Shown: one piece after another, positions 62,280 to 64,000 of the stretch
Position numbering within the stretch: the stretch's first letter is position 1
Layout: every line of letters begins with the position of its first letter
Source of the DNA: Imbricaverruca yamaguchii
Lineage: Eukaryota > Arthropoda > Thecostraca > Neoverrucidae
Length of the DNA stretch: 64,000 nt
Direction of reading: 5' to 3'
Assembly (NCBI GenBank): GCA_034440575.1
Contig: JAOTOL010001634.1
Span: 3,345,501 to 3,409,500 of the forward strand
The notes under the pieces: model-generated
What the model was told of the DNA's origin: nothing
The model's database searches: none
Seen by the model: the letters and a program-made list of their open reading frames with translations, nothing else
Program-made: the position numbers and the translations under genes

Positions 62280-64000
62280 CAATGAACCAGGAATACGGCG
62301 TATTCAAATCGCATAAGCTCGAAATGTTGTGAGGACGTGCACCCCACTGAGAACCAATCGAGACTCTGCGGAAGCCCATGGAAGTTCAAATTACGCAGAG
62401 TTTGCCATTTTCCCTGGTATTCGTCTTTATTTTAGTCTCAAGAGCGTCTGTAATACATGTATCATCAGGATGTTTCGGGTCATATCCCAGTGGCATGGCC
62501 TAGCATTGATCTGAGTTCTGGCACCTTTTTATGGAACGTAATTTACCACTGCATGTTTCTGGGTTTCAAAAATATTGGTTCATAGCAAGCCCATACGCAA
62601 AGACTGGCTTCTAGCTTAAACTTTCCTTCAGCCCAGATACCTAGCGAGATATCACACTTCTGTTTGTGTGTGCATTTTTCGGTGATGAAGTATTTATTCA
62701 CACATGTTCACATGCTGTCGGTTTGATTGTGAGAAAAAACGTTTCAAGTTTCATTTAAAAACCGGATTGATATGACGTCTTAGCCTCACTTTCACCCGCC
62801 CTAGCTCCGCTATCTGAACACTCGCAATGTGGTGATGCATTTTGACCCCCTAGAGCTTTTCTCAGCTATCTTCTGAACTGTACATGATGCTGATTTCACA
62901 TCTGGTACCTACCGACAGTTGATGGATGCACATGATGTGAAAACAGTTGGTTTTGGTCTCTCAAGAGCTCGTCAAAATCAGGTGACGATCTCGCCACTAA
63001 TTTGCTTTCATATTGGATAATTTTATCTCAAACAAGTCAGACACCGTGAGATCAAAGGTGTGATATGGTTGCATAGTTAAATGATGCAAGGAAGCATCGG
63101 ATTGAAGAAAAAAAATAAGGAATTACAAAAAGATATAATTTGACCTCAGATTAGTCGCTCGGACAAAGCAAGTTTTACATCTGATGCATATTGGTGACCA
63201 ACCGGAATATTCGTGACGTCACGTCTGGCAGCGATTGTCCAGTCACCGAGATTTGACCCAGTCACCGAGATATGATCTGAAAAGTCCCGAGGGTGCACCC
63301 AACGCAGGCACTCCAGATGCTGAAGTACCCGTTGTTGCGAAGACAAAATGGCTAAAGCAGCGTAATTCTGCTCGCCGATTATACTTCGCTTATACTTTGG
63401 ATCCAGAAATTCGAAATTAAGATTCATTGTTTGATGGGAAGAGTTAAAATCTGGTTAAAATCTGCCAGCAGATGAGTTTGATTTTTTTTGGACAATCCTC
63501 AAGATGAGTGGACATTTGTTGGGTTTATTTTGTTGTCACTATCTCAACACCTATCTCAACTACTCCTATCTCAACAGCATGTGATTCGAAAATTTTCATC
63601 TTCAACAGTTCATCATATACTTGCAGACATTTGGCCTTGATGGAATCGGTGGCCTCGACCATTGCACGTGTCATCAGTGTTACACACAGTCTTCAGCTTG
63701 CGCATCATCAGTGTTGAAGCATGGAGGCGCAGCTGTTTTACAATCAGGGTCAGAAAGCTGCGGCGAAGAGGGATGACTGGCCTCAAGCCAACATGAACCT
63801 ATTTGCATTGACCTGGAAGGTCAACCAAAAGAGATAAACAAATATTATAAGTAACTCTAGAAGTCCCAGCATGCAGAAGTTCCACATTGCCGACTACCGC
63901 ACATTTCAATCTTGTGTCGGAAAAGCCAGGAGATGTCAAAGTCATTCCCCTCAGTACTGCGAGGGCTACATAGATATCCCACACTGAGTCTTAAGGGACT
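62280..64000. other. Sequence without a supported gene
   Basis: No coding, RNA or repeat feature that I can support to the end of the window. Confidence 0.4.

Noticed and set aside
62068..62379. Arg/Glu-rich or His/Ala-rich small protein
   Set aside because: It is a translation of the 9-bp repeat.

Overview
The window is animal genomic DNA with spliced genes, spliceosomal introns, tRNA-derived SINEs, a LINE fragment and very many minisatellites. The gene content points to an arthropod, possibly a crustacean: a RanBP2/Nup358 gene whose C-terminus carries no cyclophilin domain, and a compact E(spl)/HES gene ending in WRPW. The species cannot be named from sequence alone.

Region 1 (1-21.8 kb, + strand) is the 3' two thirds or so of a RanBP2/Nup358 gene. 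Eighteen exons between 243 and 21180 join with matching intron phases into one frame of about 1665 residues. The order is: tail of one Ran-binding domain (RanBD), FG-repeat exon, RanBD, FG exon, RanBD, linker exon, one SUMO-ligase internal-repeat-like exon, large FG exon, RanBD, acidic linker, a divergent RanBD/PH-like domain, and a short last exon with an AATAAA signal at 21789. Its introns hold SINEs with clear target-site duplications. They also hold tandem arrays that begin or end exactly at splice sites.

Region 2 (21.8-31.7 kb) has no gene I can support. It holds AT-rich and degenerate repeats.

Region 3 (31.9-33.2 kb, - strand) is a two-exon E(spl)/HES repressor gene (bHLH, Orange, WRPW). 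It has a TATA-like box, a head-to-head pair of perfect Su(H) sites and CACCTG E-boxes in its proximal promoter, so it is a plausible Notch target.

Region 4 (33.5-64 kb), upstream of the Hes gene, has no host protein gene I can support. It contains about fifteen minisatellites (20-105 bp units), (TA), (GT) and (CT) runs, a decayed LINE 3' end at 48.5-49.8 kb with a second copy at 59.3-59.8 kb, and a set of GC-rich islands. Five loci (38.6, 42.45, 46.2, 48.0 and 52.4 kb) carry seven copies of one fixed-spacing composite motif, CACCTG-N7-NTCYCACG. Its two halves are the E-box and Su(H)-type words also found in the Hes promoter. Most of these loci adjoin a minisatellite. This recurrent module is the best candidate here for an undescribed regulatory or chromatin element.
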